Part shown: one piece after another, positions 53,280-60,545 of the stretch
Layout: each line of letters begins with the position of its first letter
Position numbering within the stretch: the stretch's first letter is position 1
DNA from: Erysipelotrichaceae bacterium
GTDB lineage: Bacteria > Bacillota_I > Bacilli_A > Erysipelotrichales > Erysipelotrichaceae
Assembly: GCA_017431825.1 (NCBI GenBank)
Contig: JAFRKI010000014.1
Location: 124,001-188,000 of the forward strand
Direction: 5' to 3'
Length of the DNA: 64,000 nucleotides
Program-made: the position numbers and the translations under genes
The notes under the pieces: model-generated
Seen by the model: the letters and a program-made list of their open reading frames with translations, nothing else
Database searches by the model: none
Told to the model about the DNA's origin: nothing

Positions 53280-54065
53280 CTATGACAGGATCATCGAATC
53301 GTTTAGTTCACCGGTCTTGTTGAAGAGTTCAAGAAGATCATTAATGGTGAGCTTTTCCTTTTCCTTGCCGGACACGTCAAGGATGATGCTTCCTTCATTC
53401 ATCATGATAAGACGGTTGCCGATGTTCAGGGCATCCTTCATATTGTGAGTGACCATGAAGGTCGTAAGATGATTCTTTTCGACCAGTTCGACCGTTAGGT
53501 CGAGTACCTTTCTGGCGGTCTTTGGATCAAGGGCGGCCGTGTGCTCATCCAGAAGCAGGAGCTTAGGCTGCTTGAGCGTAGCCATGAGAAGGGTCAAAGC
53601 CTGTCTCTGGCCGCCGGATAACAAGCCGACCTTGGCTGTCATTCTGTCCTCCAGACCAAGATCCAGCATCCTCAGCGTTTCCTTAAAGGATTCGATCTCT
53701 TCCGGAGATATGTGCCAGCCCAGTCCTCTTTTCTGTCCTCTTCTGTTGGCCAGAGCGAGGTTTTCCTGTATCTGCAGCTTGGCAGCCGTTCCCATCATCG
53801 GATCCTGGAAGACTCTGCCTAAGAGCTTGGCTCTCTTGAACTCGGCCAGTCTCGTGACGTCTTCGCCGTCCAGGATGATGGAACCGCTGTCCACGAGCCA
53901 CGTACCGGCTATCGCATTAAGGAGCGTTGACTTACCGGCTCCGTTACCGCCGATGACTGTGACGAAGTCACCGTCTTCCAGTTTCAGGGAAACGTTCTTG
54001 AGGGCTTTATTCTCATTAACGGAATTCGGATTAAAGGTCTTACTGATGTTCTTAATTTCCAGCAT
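53280..54065 (-). CDS. ABC importer ATPase, Tyr/Phe-type (paralogue of TrpZ)
   Basis: 261 residues: Walker A GGNGAGKSTLL near 38, signature LLSGGQRQALTLL near 150 and Walker B LLLLDEHTAALDPKT near 171. It is closely similar along its length to the ATPase at 58490-59284. It is the last gene of a three-gene operon (binding protein, permease, ATPase) and overlaps the permease by 14 nt. The aromatic substrate is inferred from the paralogy and from the Tyr/Phe attenuator upstream. Confidence 0.92.
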   Translation of the reverse strand: MLEIKNISKTFNPNSVNENKALKNVSLKLEDGDFVTVIGGNGAGKSTLLNAIAGTWLVDSGSIILDGEDVTRLAEFKRAKLLGRVFQDPMMGTAAKLQIQENLALANRRGQKRGLGWHISPEEIESFKETLRMLDLGLEDRMTAKVGLLSGGQRQALTLLMATLKQPKLLLLDEHTAALDPKTARKVLDLTVELVEKNHLTTFMVTHNMKDALNIGNRLIMMNEGSIILDVSGKEKEKLTINDLLELFNKTGELNDSMILS

Positions 54066-54966
54066 TGGCTTTATCCTCCTTCTTTTTACCTAAAGACAGA
54101 TTCGGTACTGACAGGAAGACTGCGACCAGGATAGCCGTAAACAGCTTCATGTCGTTGGTAGGCAGCTTGAGCCATAAGACGATACCGATGGATATGTAGT
54201 AGATGATACCGCCGATGACCGCTGAACCCAGCAGTATGGAAAAATTGATCTCCTTCTTGTTCTTGCCTTCAAAGATGACGGAACCGATAATGATGGCAGC
54301 CAGACCGATAACGATGGCACCTCTGCCAACGGATACATCCGCAAAGCCCTGATACTGGGCAAGCAGACCGCCACTTAAAGCAACGATGCCATTAGACAAT
54401 GACAGGGCAATGACCTTCATCTTGTCGATGTTGATGCCCTGGGCTTTAGCCATCTGGGAATTGTTTCCCGTGGCTCTGATGGCGGAACCGAGTTCCGTAC
54501 CGAAGAACCAGTACAAAATCGCGATAAGCACGGCCGCAAAGATAAGAGCGACCAGGATAGCCATCTTAGTGTTTCTTAACGTCAGCAGCAAGGAATAGTC
54601 ATTGACGTTGATGGCCTGATTGGCTTTATTGCCCAGGATATGCAGGTTGATCGAATATAAAGCGATCTGCGTCAGGATTCCCGAAAGGATCGGTGCGATC
54701 TTAAGCACGGTATGTAAGAAACCCGTAACCAGCCCCGCAAGACATCCTGCCACGAAAGCGATCAATACCGCAACAATAGCCGGACAGCCGGCTATTATCA
54801 GCATGACCGTGACGGCGGCTCCTGTTGAAAAGGAACCGTCGACAGTCAGATCAGAGAAATTCAGTATTTTATATGTAATGTATAAGCCCAGAGCCATAAT
54901 GCCCCAGATCATGCCTTGGGCAATGTTTCCGGGTAGGGCTCTAAGAAGTGCCGAGAATGATAGCAT
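54052..54966 (-). CDS. ABC importer permease, Tyr/Phe-type (paralogue of TrpY)
   Basis: 304 residues with about eight to nine membrane helices and the branched-chain/LivH-like permease fold: GLYITYKILNFSDLTVDGSFSTGAAV at the start and GSAIRATGNNSQMAKAQGI, the EAA-like loop, near 165. It is paralogous to the permease at 57580-58497. It is 10 nt downstream of the binding-protein gene and overlaps the ATPase gene. Confidence 0.9.
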   Translation of the reverse strand: MLSFSALLRALPGNIAQGMIWGIMALGLYITYKILNFSDLTVDGSFSTGAAVTVMLIIAGCPAIVAVLIAFVAGCLAGLVTGFLHTVLKIAPILSGILTQIALYSINLHILGNKANQAINVNDYSLLLTLRNTKMAILVALIFAAVLIAILYWFFGTELGSAIRATGNNSQMAKAQGINIDKMKVIALSLSNGIVALSGGLLAQYQGFADVSVGRGAIVIGLAAIIIGSVIFEGKNKKEINFSILLGSAVIGGIIYYISIGIVLWLKLPTNDMKLFTAILVAVFLSVPNLSLGKKKEDKANAGN

Positions 54967-54976
54967 CGGTCACCGC

Positions 54977-55924
54977 CTATTCTACAGCGATGTAGTCAGA
55001 TGGGATCTCGATGCCGAACTTGGCAGCGATCGAAGGATTGTACATCTTGGACATTTCACTTTCTTCAACTACCGGAAGCGTAGCCGGGTCGGTACCGTTT
55101 ATAAGGATGTCGGCAGCCATTTCACCGGCTTTGTATCCGATCTGGTAGTAAGACAGCGATACGGTAGCGATGCCGATCCTCTTACAGATGCCTTCCTCAC
55201 CGGCGATGACCGGTTTGGAGAACTGGTCTTCAGATGCATATGAAGCTACGGCATTATCGGTAGGAACGAATACCACGTCAGCCCATTCACAGGCATTGAC
55301 GGCTACCTGAGCGATATCGTTGCTGTCTGAGAAAGTGAAGCGCTGATGTTCGAGTCCGAGAGCATCCAGGTATCCTTCGATCTCGTCAGCCTGAGCGACA
55401 CTGTTAGGCTCGGCAGAGCAGTAGAAGATAGCTACTTTCTTGGCATCAGGCAATAATTCCACGATCTGAGCGGCCTGTTTCTCCAAAGCGCCGACAGCCA
55501 GATCGCTGGTACCGGTAACGTTGGTACCGGTCATGCCGGTCCAGTTATCGATATTGAGGGCAGCCGCAAAGGAAGTAACGGAAGTGGCGACTACCGGAAT
55601 GGTATCGGTTGCCGTAGAAGCAGCCTGTAAGGCCGGAGTGGCATTCGCAAAGATCAGATCGACGTCATTAGCGACGAACTGATTGGCAATGACTGCACAG
55701 TTGGCGGAATCGCCGGAAGCATTCTGTTCGTCAAAGACGACCTTGTCTCCCAGCTTATCCTTTAAGGCATCCTTAAAGCCTTCGGTAGCCTTGTCAAGGG
55801 CATCGTGCTGGATCAACTGCAGGACGCCGACGTTGAAGACCTTGTCTCCTTCGTCTCCGCCTTTTTCACCGCTGCATCCGACTAAGAGCAGTAACACAAA
55901 TAATACGATCAATAATTTTTTCAT
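54977..55924 (-). CDS. ABC substrate-binding lipoprotein, predicted tyrosine/phenylalanine importer
   Basis: 315 residues. The lipoprotein signal is MKKLLIVLFVLLLLVGC (Cys near 17); an ABC_sub_bind (TrpX-type) periplasmic-binding fold follows: FNVGVLQLIQHDALD, LIFANATPALQAA, VFVPTDNAVAS and IGYKAGEMAADIL. The start at this Met is fixed by the signal peptide and by GGGAGAAG 6 nt upstream. The gene is preceded by a leader peptide rich in Tyr/Phe codons and by a terminator 15 nt before its start, so expression should rise when charged tRNA-Tyr (and tRNA-Phe) is scarce. Paralogous to the Trp-regulated protein at 56552. Confidence 0.9.
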   Translation of the reverse strand: MKKLLIVLFVLLLLVGCSGEKGGDEGDKVFNVGVLQLIQHDALDKATEGFKDALKDKLGDKVVFDEQNASGDSANCAVIANQFVANDVDLIFANATPALQAASTATDTIPVVATSVTSFAAALNIDNWTGMTGTNVTGTSDLAVGALEKQAAQIVELLPDAKKVAIFYCSAEPNSVAQADEIEGYLDALGLEHQRFTFSDSNDIAQVAVNACEWADVVFVPTDNAVASYASEDQFSKPVIAGEEGICKRIGIATVSLSYYQIGYKAGEMAADILINGTDPATLPVVEESEMSKMYNPSIAAKFGIEIPSDYIAVE

Positions 55925-55939
55925 AATTCTTCTCCCTAT

Positions 55940-56006
55940 AAAATAAAAGCCGCACCAACGTTTGCTTTGTGCGACCAACAATAAATTAAAACAGTAGCAC
56001 AAAAGC
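55940..56006 (-). promoter_or_regulatory. Attenuator: mutually exclusive antiterminator and terminator
   Basis: Terminator: GTCGCAC (55969-55975) pairs with GTGCGGC (55949-55955), followed by TTTTATTTT (55940-55948). Antiterminator: GCTTTTGTGC (55997-56006) pairs with GCACAAAGC (55964-55972), which occupies the 5' arm of the terminator; AC/GT pairs can extend it. The antiterminator arm begins 6 nt after the leader-peptide stop, within the footprint of a ribosome sitting there, so finishing the leader favours termination. Confidence 0.82.
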
Positions 56007-56012
56007 CTTACT

Positions 56013-56066
56013 TTACTTCCTAAAGTAGAAATAATAGTAGTAGCTTCTGATAACTGTTTTATTCAT
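56013..56066 (-). CDS. Leader peptide with Tyr/Phe run (MNKTVIRSYYYYFYFRK)
   Basis: A 17-codon ORF whose residues 9-15 are YYYYFYF (codons TAC TAC TAT TAT TTC TAC TTT). It ends 6 nt before the antiterminator arm and 89 nt before the start of the binding-protein gene. This is the arrangement of amino-acid-specific leader peptides such as PheL or TrpL: ribosome stalling at the Tyr/Phe codons would leave the antiterminator arm free. No Shine-Dalgarno is seen, but the predicted transcription start coincides with the ATG, so initiation would be leaderless. Confidence 0.82.
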   Translation of the reverse strand: MNKTVIRSYYYYFYFRK

Positions 56067-56072
56067 AACTCA

Positions 56073-56101
56073 AAGATAACACTATACCTGACTGTTTTCA
56101 A
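56073..56101 (-). promoter_or_regulatory. Promoter of the Tyr/Phe importer operon
   Basis: On the minus strand, TTGAAA (56096-56101), a 17-nt spacer and TATCTT (56073-56078) with a TG one base upstream (extended -10). The predicted start of transcription falls at the leader-peptide ATG (56066). Confidence 0.7.
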
Positions 56102-56171
56102 TACCATATTTAAAATATTTTCATAAAATGAAACAATTTTCATAGATATGACACATTATTCATAAATACTG

Positions 56172-56201
56172 TTGACATTGTTTTTTATCCATGACTAAAA
56201 T
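56172..56201 (+). promoter_or_regulatory. Promoter of the Trp T-box and trpXYZ
   Basis: TTGACA (56172-56177), an 18-nt spacer and TAAAAT (56196-56201), divergent from the Tyr/Phe promoter about 70 nt away. Confidence 0.75.
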
Positions 56202-56208
56202 TAATTAA

Positions 56209-56472
56209 ACCTGTGAAAAAGAGTAAGTAGATCTTATCCCTGTTCTTAAAGAGAGTCGTGCACCGGTGAAAGCATGGCAGAAGACATAAGACCGAATGGA
56301 CTTTGGAGGGCGAACAGAAACGGTAACGGAGTATGGGAGACGTCGTGACGTACGTAAAAAGGTCAGCATATGTCAGTATGCGTGAGAGGATGCATAATAT
56401 ATGTGCATCAAGCCGGGTGGCACCGCAGGAATAATGATCCTGTCCCAGCGTGGACGGGATTTTTTGTTTATA
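56209..56472 (+). ncRNA. T-box leader with UGG (tryptophan) specifier
   Basis: AAGAGAGTCG...GGTGAAAGC is the Stem I start. GAATGGACTTTGGAG at 56294-56308 is the classical specifier context, giving codon UGG at 56297-56299. The T-box core GGGTGGCACCGCAGG is at 56415-56429, and ATCCTGTCC / GGACGGGAT followed by TTTTTTG (to 56467) is the terminator. Uncharged tRNA-Trp should induce the downstream transporter genes. This fixes tryptophan as the regulated amino acid. Confidence 0.93.
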
Positions 56473-56479
56473 GGAGGTA

Positions 56480-56521
56480 ATGAAAATGTTACTCACAAGA
56501 CGATGGCGCATTACAGGCTGA
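56480..56521 (+). CDS. Short Trp-codon leader ORF between T-box and trpX
   Basis: MKMLLTRRWRITG (or MLLTRRWRITG from the ATG at 56486), with AGGAGGT just upstream, one Trp codon (TGG 56504-56506) flanked by Arg codons AGA CGA and CGC. The stop TGA at 56519-56521 directly abuts an ATG (56522) in the trpX frame, and lies 17 nt before the trpX Shine-Dalgarno. In Bacillus, the anti-TRAP gene combines a Trp T-box with a Trp-codon leader peptide; this arrangement may be analogous. Expression is not proven. Confidence 0.55.
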   Translation: MKMLLTRRWRITG

Positions 56522-56551
56522 ATGAATAAAGATAATGAAAGGAGAAATATC

Positions 56552-57577
56552 ATGAAGAAAATTATCGTTATTATTACCTGTATGTTTATGCTGCTTATGA
56601 GCGGCTGTGCAAAGCCTGCAGATGATGCAGTCATTGATGAATATGATTATAAGATAGGCATCTGCAACTATGTCGATGACGCTTCTTTGAATCAGATCGT
56701 CGACAACATCATGGCAACACTGGATGCCATCGAGAATGAAAACAATATCACCATCAAGGTCTATCTCGATAACTGCAATGCCGATCCTAACGTACTGAAT
56801 CAGATCATTGCGAACTTCATAGCCGAAGATGTGGATCTGATGATCGGCGTGGCGACACCGGTGGCGATGGCCATGCAGGCAGCTACGGAAGACAATAATA
56901 TACCGGTCATCTTTGCGGCCGTATCCGATCCGCTGGCTGCCGGACTTGTCGATTCGCTTGATAATCCGGGACACAATCTTTCCGGTACCAGCGATTTCCT
57001 GGATACTAATGCCATCATGAATCTGATCTTTGCCCTGAAACCGGAAGCTGCGAAGATCGGTCTTCTTTATGATCTTGGGCAGGATGCTTCTACTACCGCC
57101 ATCACGGAAGCCAAGGCCTTCCTGAATGATAAAGGCGTGGAGATCGTCGAACATACCGGAACCAACGTCAGCGAGATCGTACTGGCAGCCCAGTCCATGG
57201 CTACCGATCAGGTCGATGCCGTCTTTACGCCTAGCGACAACACCGTCATGACAGCTGAGCTCTCGATCTATGAAGCTTTGGCAGAAGCCGGAATACCGCA
57301 CTTTGCGGGAGCCGATTCCTTTGCGTTGAACGGTGCTTTCTTAGGCTATGGTGTCGATTATGCCAATCTGGGCGTCGAAACGGCCAGGATGGCTTATGAA
57401 GTATTAAACGGCAGTGACATCTCAAGGATGCCGGTAAGGACCTTCGACAACGGTACGGCCACCATCAATACCGAGATCTGTGAGAAACTGGGATATGACT
57501 TTGATGAACTGAGTATCCTCTTTAAGGACTACTGTACCAAGGTACAGGGAACCATAACCAAGGAGAGCTTTGATTAG
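56552..57577 (+). CDS. trpX: Tryptophan ABC transporter substrate-binding lipoprotein
   Basis: 341 residues. The lipoprotein signal MKKIIVIITCMFMLLMSGC (Cys near 19) is followed by an ABC_sub_bind domain: YKIGICNYVDDASLNQIVDNI, MIGVATPVAMAMQAA, VIFAAVSDPLAAGLV, AVFTPSDNTVM and VDYANLGVETARMA. The start was set at the signal-peptide Met with AAAGGAG upstream; an in-frame ATG at 56522, touching the leader ORF stop, would add 10 residues before the signal. Tryptophan specificity is inferred from the UGG T-box. It is paralogous to the protein at 54977. Confidence 0.92.
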   Translation: MKKIIVIITCMFMLLMSGCAKPADDAVIDEYDYKIGICNYVDDASLNQIVDNIMATLDAIENENNITIKVYLDNCNADPNVLNQIIANFIAEDVDLMIGVATPVAMAMQAATEDNNIPVIFAAVSDPLAAGLVDSLDNPGHNLSGTSDFLDTNAIMNLIFALKPEAAKIGLLYDLGQDASTTAITEAKAFLNDKGVEIVEHTGTNVSEIVLAAQSMATDQVDAVFTPSDNTVMTAELSIYEALAEAGIPHFAGADSFALNGAFLGYGVDYANLGVETARMAYEVLNGSDISRMPVRTFDNGTATINTEICEKLGYDFDELSILFKDYCTKVQGTITKESFD

Positions 57578-57579
57578 AT

Positions 57580-58497
57580 ATGCAGCTGCTGATACAGACA
57601 GCCCTGGAACTGGGATTAATAAGCGCGCTTACCGTACTGGCCCTGTTCATCAGCTATTCGATGCTGAACGTTTGTGATCTGTCTACTGACGGCTGTTTTA
57701 CCTATGGCGCCTGCGTGGGAGCGGTGGTGGCCATAAGCGGCCATCCTTATCTCTCGATCCCCGCAGCCATGTGTGCGGGAGCTCTCTCGGGTCTTGTGAC
57801 TTCTTTGCTGCAGACGGTTTTCGGTATCAATTCGCTTCTGTCGGGCATCATCGTCAACACGGCCTTATATTCTATAAATATTGCGGTGATGGGCAATTCT
57901 TCATTGCTGAATATGAATAAGACGGCCACCGTCTTTACCGGACTTAAGGAAGCGCTGGCTTCGACCCCGTTAAAAGGTTACCAGACGCTGATAATAGCTC
58001 TTATCTTTGTGGCAGCGGTAATACTGTTCATATCGCTGTTCTTCAGAACCAGGATCGGCCTGGCCATCAGGGCAACGGGCGACAATATCACGATGGTAAG
58101 ATCTTCCTCCATCAATCCGACCAAGACGACGATCATCGCCTTATGCATATCCGGTGCCATTACCGCCTTATCGGGATGCCTTCTGGCCCAATCCCAAAAG
58201 AGCGTCAATATCGATATCGGCTCAGGCATGGTGACCATCGCTCTGGCATCGTTACTGATAGGAAGGGCCTTCGTGGGTAAGGGCAGCATTCCCAAGAAGG
58301 CATTCGGTGCCGTGATTGGTGCGCTCATCTTCAGGCTGGTCTATATGATAGCCCTCAGATTCAATATGCCGGCTTTTATGCTGAAACTGGTATCGGCCGT
58401 GATCGTCATACTGGCTATCGCCGGTCCTTATCTTAAGGAAAGATATCCTTTATATAAACGCAAGCGGATGTGTGGAAGGGGTGACGGCAATGCTTAA
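57580..58497 (+). CDS. trpY: Tryptophan ABC transporter permease
   Basis: 305 residues with eight to nine membrane helices: LFISYSMLNVCDLSTDGCFTYGACV at the start and the loop LAIRATGDNITMVRSSSINPTK near 165 match the family and the paralogue at 54052. A basic C-terminus (YKRKRMCGRG) follows the last helix. It is 2 nt after trpX and overlaps trpZ by 8 nt. Confidence 0.92.
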   Translation: MQLLIQTALELGLISALTVLALFISYSMLNVCDLSTDGCFTYGACVGAVVAISGHPYLSIPAAMCAGALSGLVTSLLQTVFGINSLLSGIIVNTALYSINIAVMGNSSLLNMNKTATVFTGLKEALASTPLKGYQTLIIALIFVAAVILFISLFFRTRIGLAIRATGDNITMVRSSSINPTKTTIIALCISGAITALSGCLLAQSQKSVNIDIGSGMVTIALASLLIGRAFVGKGSIPKKAFGAVIGALIFRLVYMIALRFNMPAFMLKLVSAVIVILAIAGPYLKERYPLYKRKRMCGRGDGNA

Positions 58498-59284
58498 GAT
58501 CGAACACATCTCCAAAGTCTTCAATCCCGGTACCATCAATGAAAAGATCGCGATAGATGATCTTTCGCTCGACGTGAAGGAAGGTGATTTCATGACCATC
58601 ATCGGTGCCAACGGCAGCGGCAAGTCGACACTGTTCAATGCCATCGCCGGTTCCTTCATAACCGATAAGGGAAAGATCATACTGTACGGAAAAGACGTGA
58701 CGCTTCTGCCTGAACACATCAGGGCCAGAAGCATCGGCAGGCTCTTCCAGGACCCTTTATCGGGAACGGCCCCGCATCTGACCGTACTGGAGAATCTGGC
58801 ACTGGCTGCCCAGTCCGGCGGCTGGCTGAGTTCCATTACCAGGGACGATAAGGAAAGATTCATCAAAGCCCTCAAGGAACTCGACATGGGCCTGGAAGAA
58901 AGGCTGGACAGCGAAGTCGGACTTTTATCCGGCGGACAAAGACAGGCTCTGACCCTGGTCATGGCCACCATCAATCCGCCTAAGCTTCTGCTGCTTGATG
59001 AACATACCGCAGCCCTTGATCCGGGAAGTGCTGCCAAGGTCCTGAATATCACGAAAAAGATCGTTGAAGAAAATAAGCTCACATGTCTGATGGTCACCCA
59101 CAACATGCAGCAGGCTCTGGATCTGGGCAACCGGCTGATCATGATGAACGGCGGTGAGATCGTCGTCGACCTGAACAGTGAAGAGAAGAAAAGGACCACT
59201 GTCGAAGATCTGCTGGATCTGTTCAAAAAGGCAGCCGGTGAAAGCCTCCTTAATGACCGGGTACTGTTAAGTGCCAATGAATAA
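58490..59284 (+). CDS. trpZ: Tryptophan ABC transporter ATPase
   Basis: 264 residues from MLKIEHISKVFNPG, with AAGGGGTGA upstream; an in-frame upstream start would deepen the overlap with trpY and is not family-like. Walker A GANGSGKSTLF lies near 38, signature LLSGGQRQALTLV near 149 and Walker B LLLLDEHTAALDPGS near 171. It energises import with TrpX and TrpY. A bidirectional terminator follows 3 nt after the stop. Confidence 0.93.
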   Translation: MLKIEHISKVFNPGTINEKIAIDDLSLDVKEGDFMTIIGANGSGKSTLFNAIAGSFITDKGKIILYGKDVTLLPEHIRARSIGRLFQDPLSGTAPHLTVLENLALAAQSGGWLSSITRDDKERFIKALKELDMGLEERLDSEVGLLSGGQRQALTLVMATINPPKLLLLDEHTAALDPGSAAKVLNITKKIVEENKLTCLMVTHNMQQALDLGNRLIMMNGGEIVVDLNSEEKKRTTVEDLLDLFKKAAGESLLNDRVLLSANE

Positions 59285-59287
59285 TAA

Positions 59288-59316
59288 AAAAAGGCATCCG
59301 CAGGGATGCCTTTAAT
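59288..59316. terminator. Bidirectional terminator between trpZ and hxlA
   Basis: AAAGGCATCC, loop GCA, GGGATGCCTTT, with an A-run upstream and TTTAATAT downstream. Confidence 0.85.
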
Positions 59317-59330
59317 ATACAGATTTTTAG

Positions 59331-59963
59331 TTAAGCGGCCTTGATCTTGTCATGCATGATCTTGCAGGCGCCTTCCCAGTCTTCCGCATTGTGGATGGCT
59401 CCGCCGACGATGATGACATCCGGTCCTTCGGCTATCATCGAGTCGATGGTCTTCATATTGATGCCGCCGGCTACGGAAACCTGAGCATTCTTTACGATGG
59501 CCTTTACCCTGTGCAGTTCATCCAGAGGATTGTTGTCATCGGACTGGGTATCCTTGGCGGTATGGACACAGATATAGTCGACACCGATCTCATCCAGCCA
59601 TTTGGCTCTTGATTCGACATCGCGGATGCCGATCAGATCGCAAAGCACTTCACCGCCGAATTCCCTGGCTGATTTTACTACTTCCAGGATGGTGGCGTCT
59701 TCGGCACAGGCACAGACCGTACAGATCTTCGCACCCGCTTTGAAAGCCATATCGGCTTCGATCTTGCCGCCGTCCATGATCTTGGTATCGGATAATACGC
59801 ATCTGTCAGGATACTTTTCGGCAAAATATTTAACTCTTTTCTGGCCTTCGTCGATGATCATCGGGGTTCCGACTTCGATAATATCGATGTAATCACCGAT
59901 TTTTTCCAGTCTTTTTTCCATTTCTTCAAAAGACATTACGTCAAATGCACACTGTAATTTCAT
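59331..59963 (-). CDS. hxlA: 3-hexulose-6-phosphate synthase (HPS/KGPDC family)
   Basis: 210 residues, OMP-decarboxylase-superfamily barrel. The start MKLQCAFDV, DYIDIIEVGTPMIIDEG, the Asp-x-Lys block LSDTKIMDGG near 60, VDYICVHTAKDTQ and VSVAGGI fit HPS more closely than ulaD-type keto-gulonate decarboxylases. It condenses formaldehyde with ribulose-5-P or runs in reverse to supply pentose phosphates. The partner isomerase (hxlB) is not in the window. SD GGGAG is present; TATAAT lies about 27 nt before the start, so it has its own promoter. Confidence 0.85.
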   Translation of the reverse strand: MKLQCAFDVMSFEEMEKRLEKIGDYIDIIEVGTPMIIDEGQKRVKYFAEKYPDRCVLSDTKIMDGGKIEADMAFKAGAKICTVCACAEDATILEVVKSAREFGGEVLCDLIGIRDVESRAKWLDEIGVDYICVHTAKDTQSDDNNPLDELHRVKAIVKNAQVSVAGGINMKTIDSMIAEGPDVIIVGGAIHNAEDWEGACKIMHDKIKAA

Positions 59964-60003
59964 ATCATTCTCCCTGTTTTATATCTTTATTATAAACTAA
60001 AGA

Positions 60004-60372
60004 CTAATCGTTTTCCTTATCAGCATAGATCATTTCAAAGGCTTTGTTGGTGATGAAAAGGATCACACAGTCCTCTTCCTCGGTAGCTCCGTGTCTCATG
60101 ACATCGCCTTCCGGGAAGTATACGAACTCACCCGGCCCGTAGGTCTTGCCGTCATCGGTCCTGAGCCTTCCTTCCAGGACATACATGGCATGAGCACAAG
60201 GATGAGTATGCCATTTGTTGATGTAGCCTTTAGGATAAGTGATGATCTCTATCGACATGCCGGTGTCTTCGTCGCTTCTTAAAAGGTGCTTCTTCAAAAG
60301 GACCTGTCCGGTGCTTCTGGAGATCTGCTCATCCCATTTCATGGTATTGGTGTCTAAAGAAAACCTCTGCAT
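60004..60372 (-). CDS. Cupin-domain protein
   Basis: 122 residues from the ATG preceded by GGAGG (an upstream ATG at 60405 lies only 3 nt from a TATAAT and is unlikely). The cupin blocks WHTHPCAHAMYVLEGRL and GPGEFVYFPEGDVMRHG are complete, with metal-binding His/Glu residues. It is probably a sugar-related isomerase or a small-molecule sensor; no specific function can be given. It lies 40 nt upstream of hxlA on the same strand. Confidence 0.88.
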   Translation of the reverse strand: MQRFSLDTNTMKWDEQISRSTGQVLLKKHLLRSDEDTGMSIEIITYPKGYINKWHTHPCAHAMYVLEGRLRTDDGKTYGPGEFVYFPEGDVMRHGATEEEDCVILFITNKAFEMIYADKEND

Positions 60373-60545
60373 AAGTTCCTCCATTATGTAATATGTATCG
60401 GCCATATTATTATAACACCGCTGTCAGGGCTTATCATTAAAGCGTTATGCAATATGAAATAAAATACTGATATAATTATCTCGAAGCAATGAATTGAATA
60501 ATAGCAGATTAATGACATGTTTCGAATATGGGGAGAGAAACGGTT

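Noticed and set aside
56020-56045. TAC/TAT run read as a simple microsatellite
   Set aside because: The run is interrupted (TTC, TTT), keeps frame within a complete start-to-stop ORF and is correctly placed before an antiterminator/terminator pair, so the leader-peptide reading explains it better.
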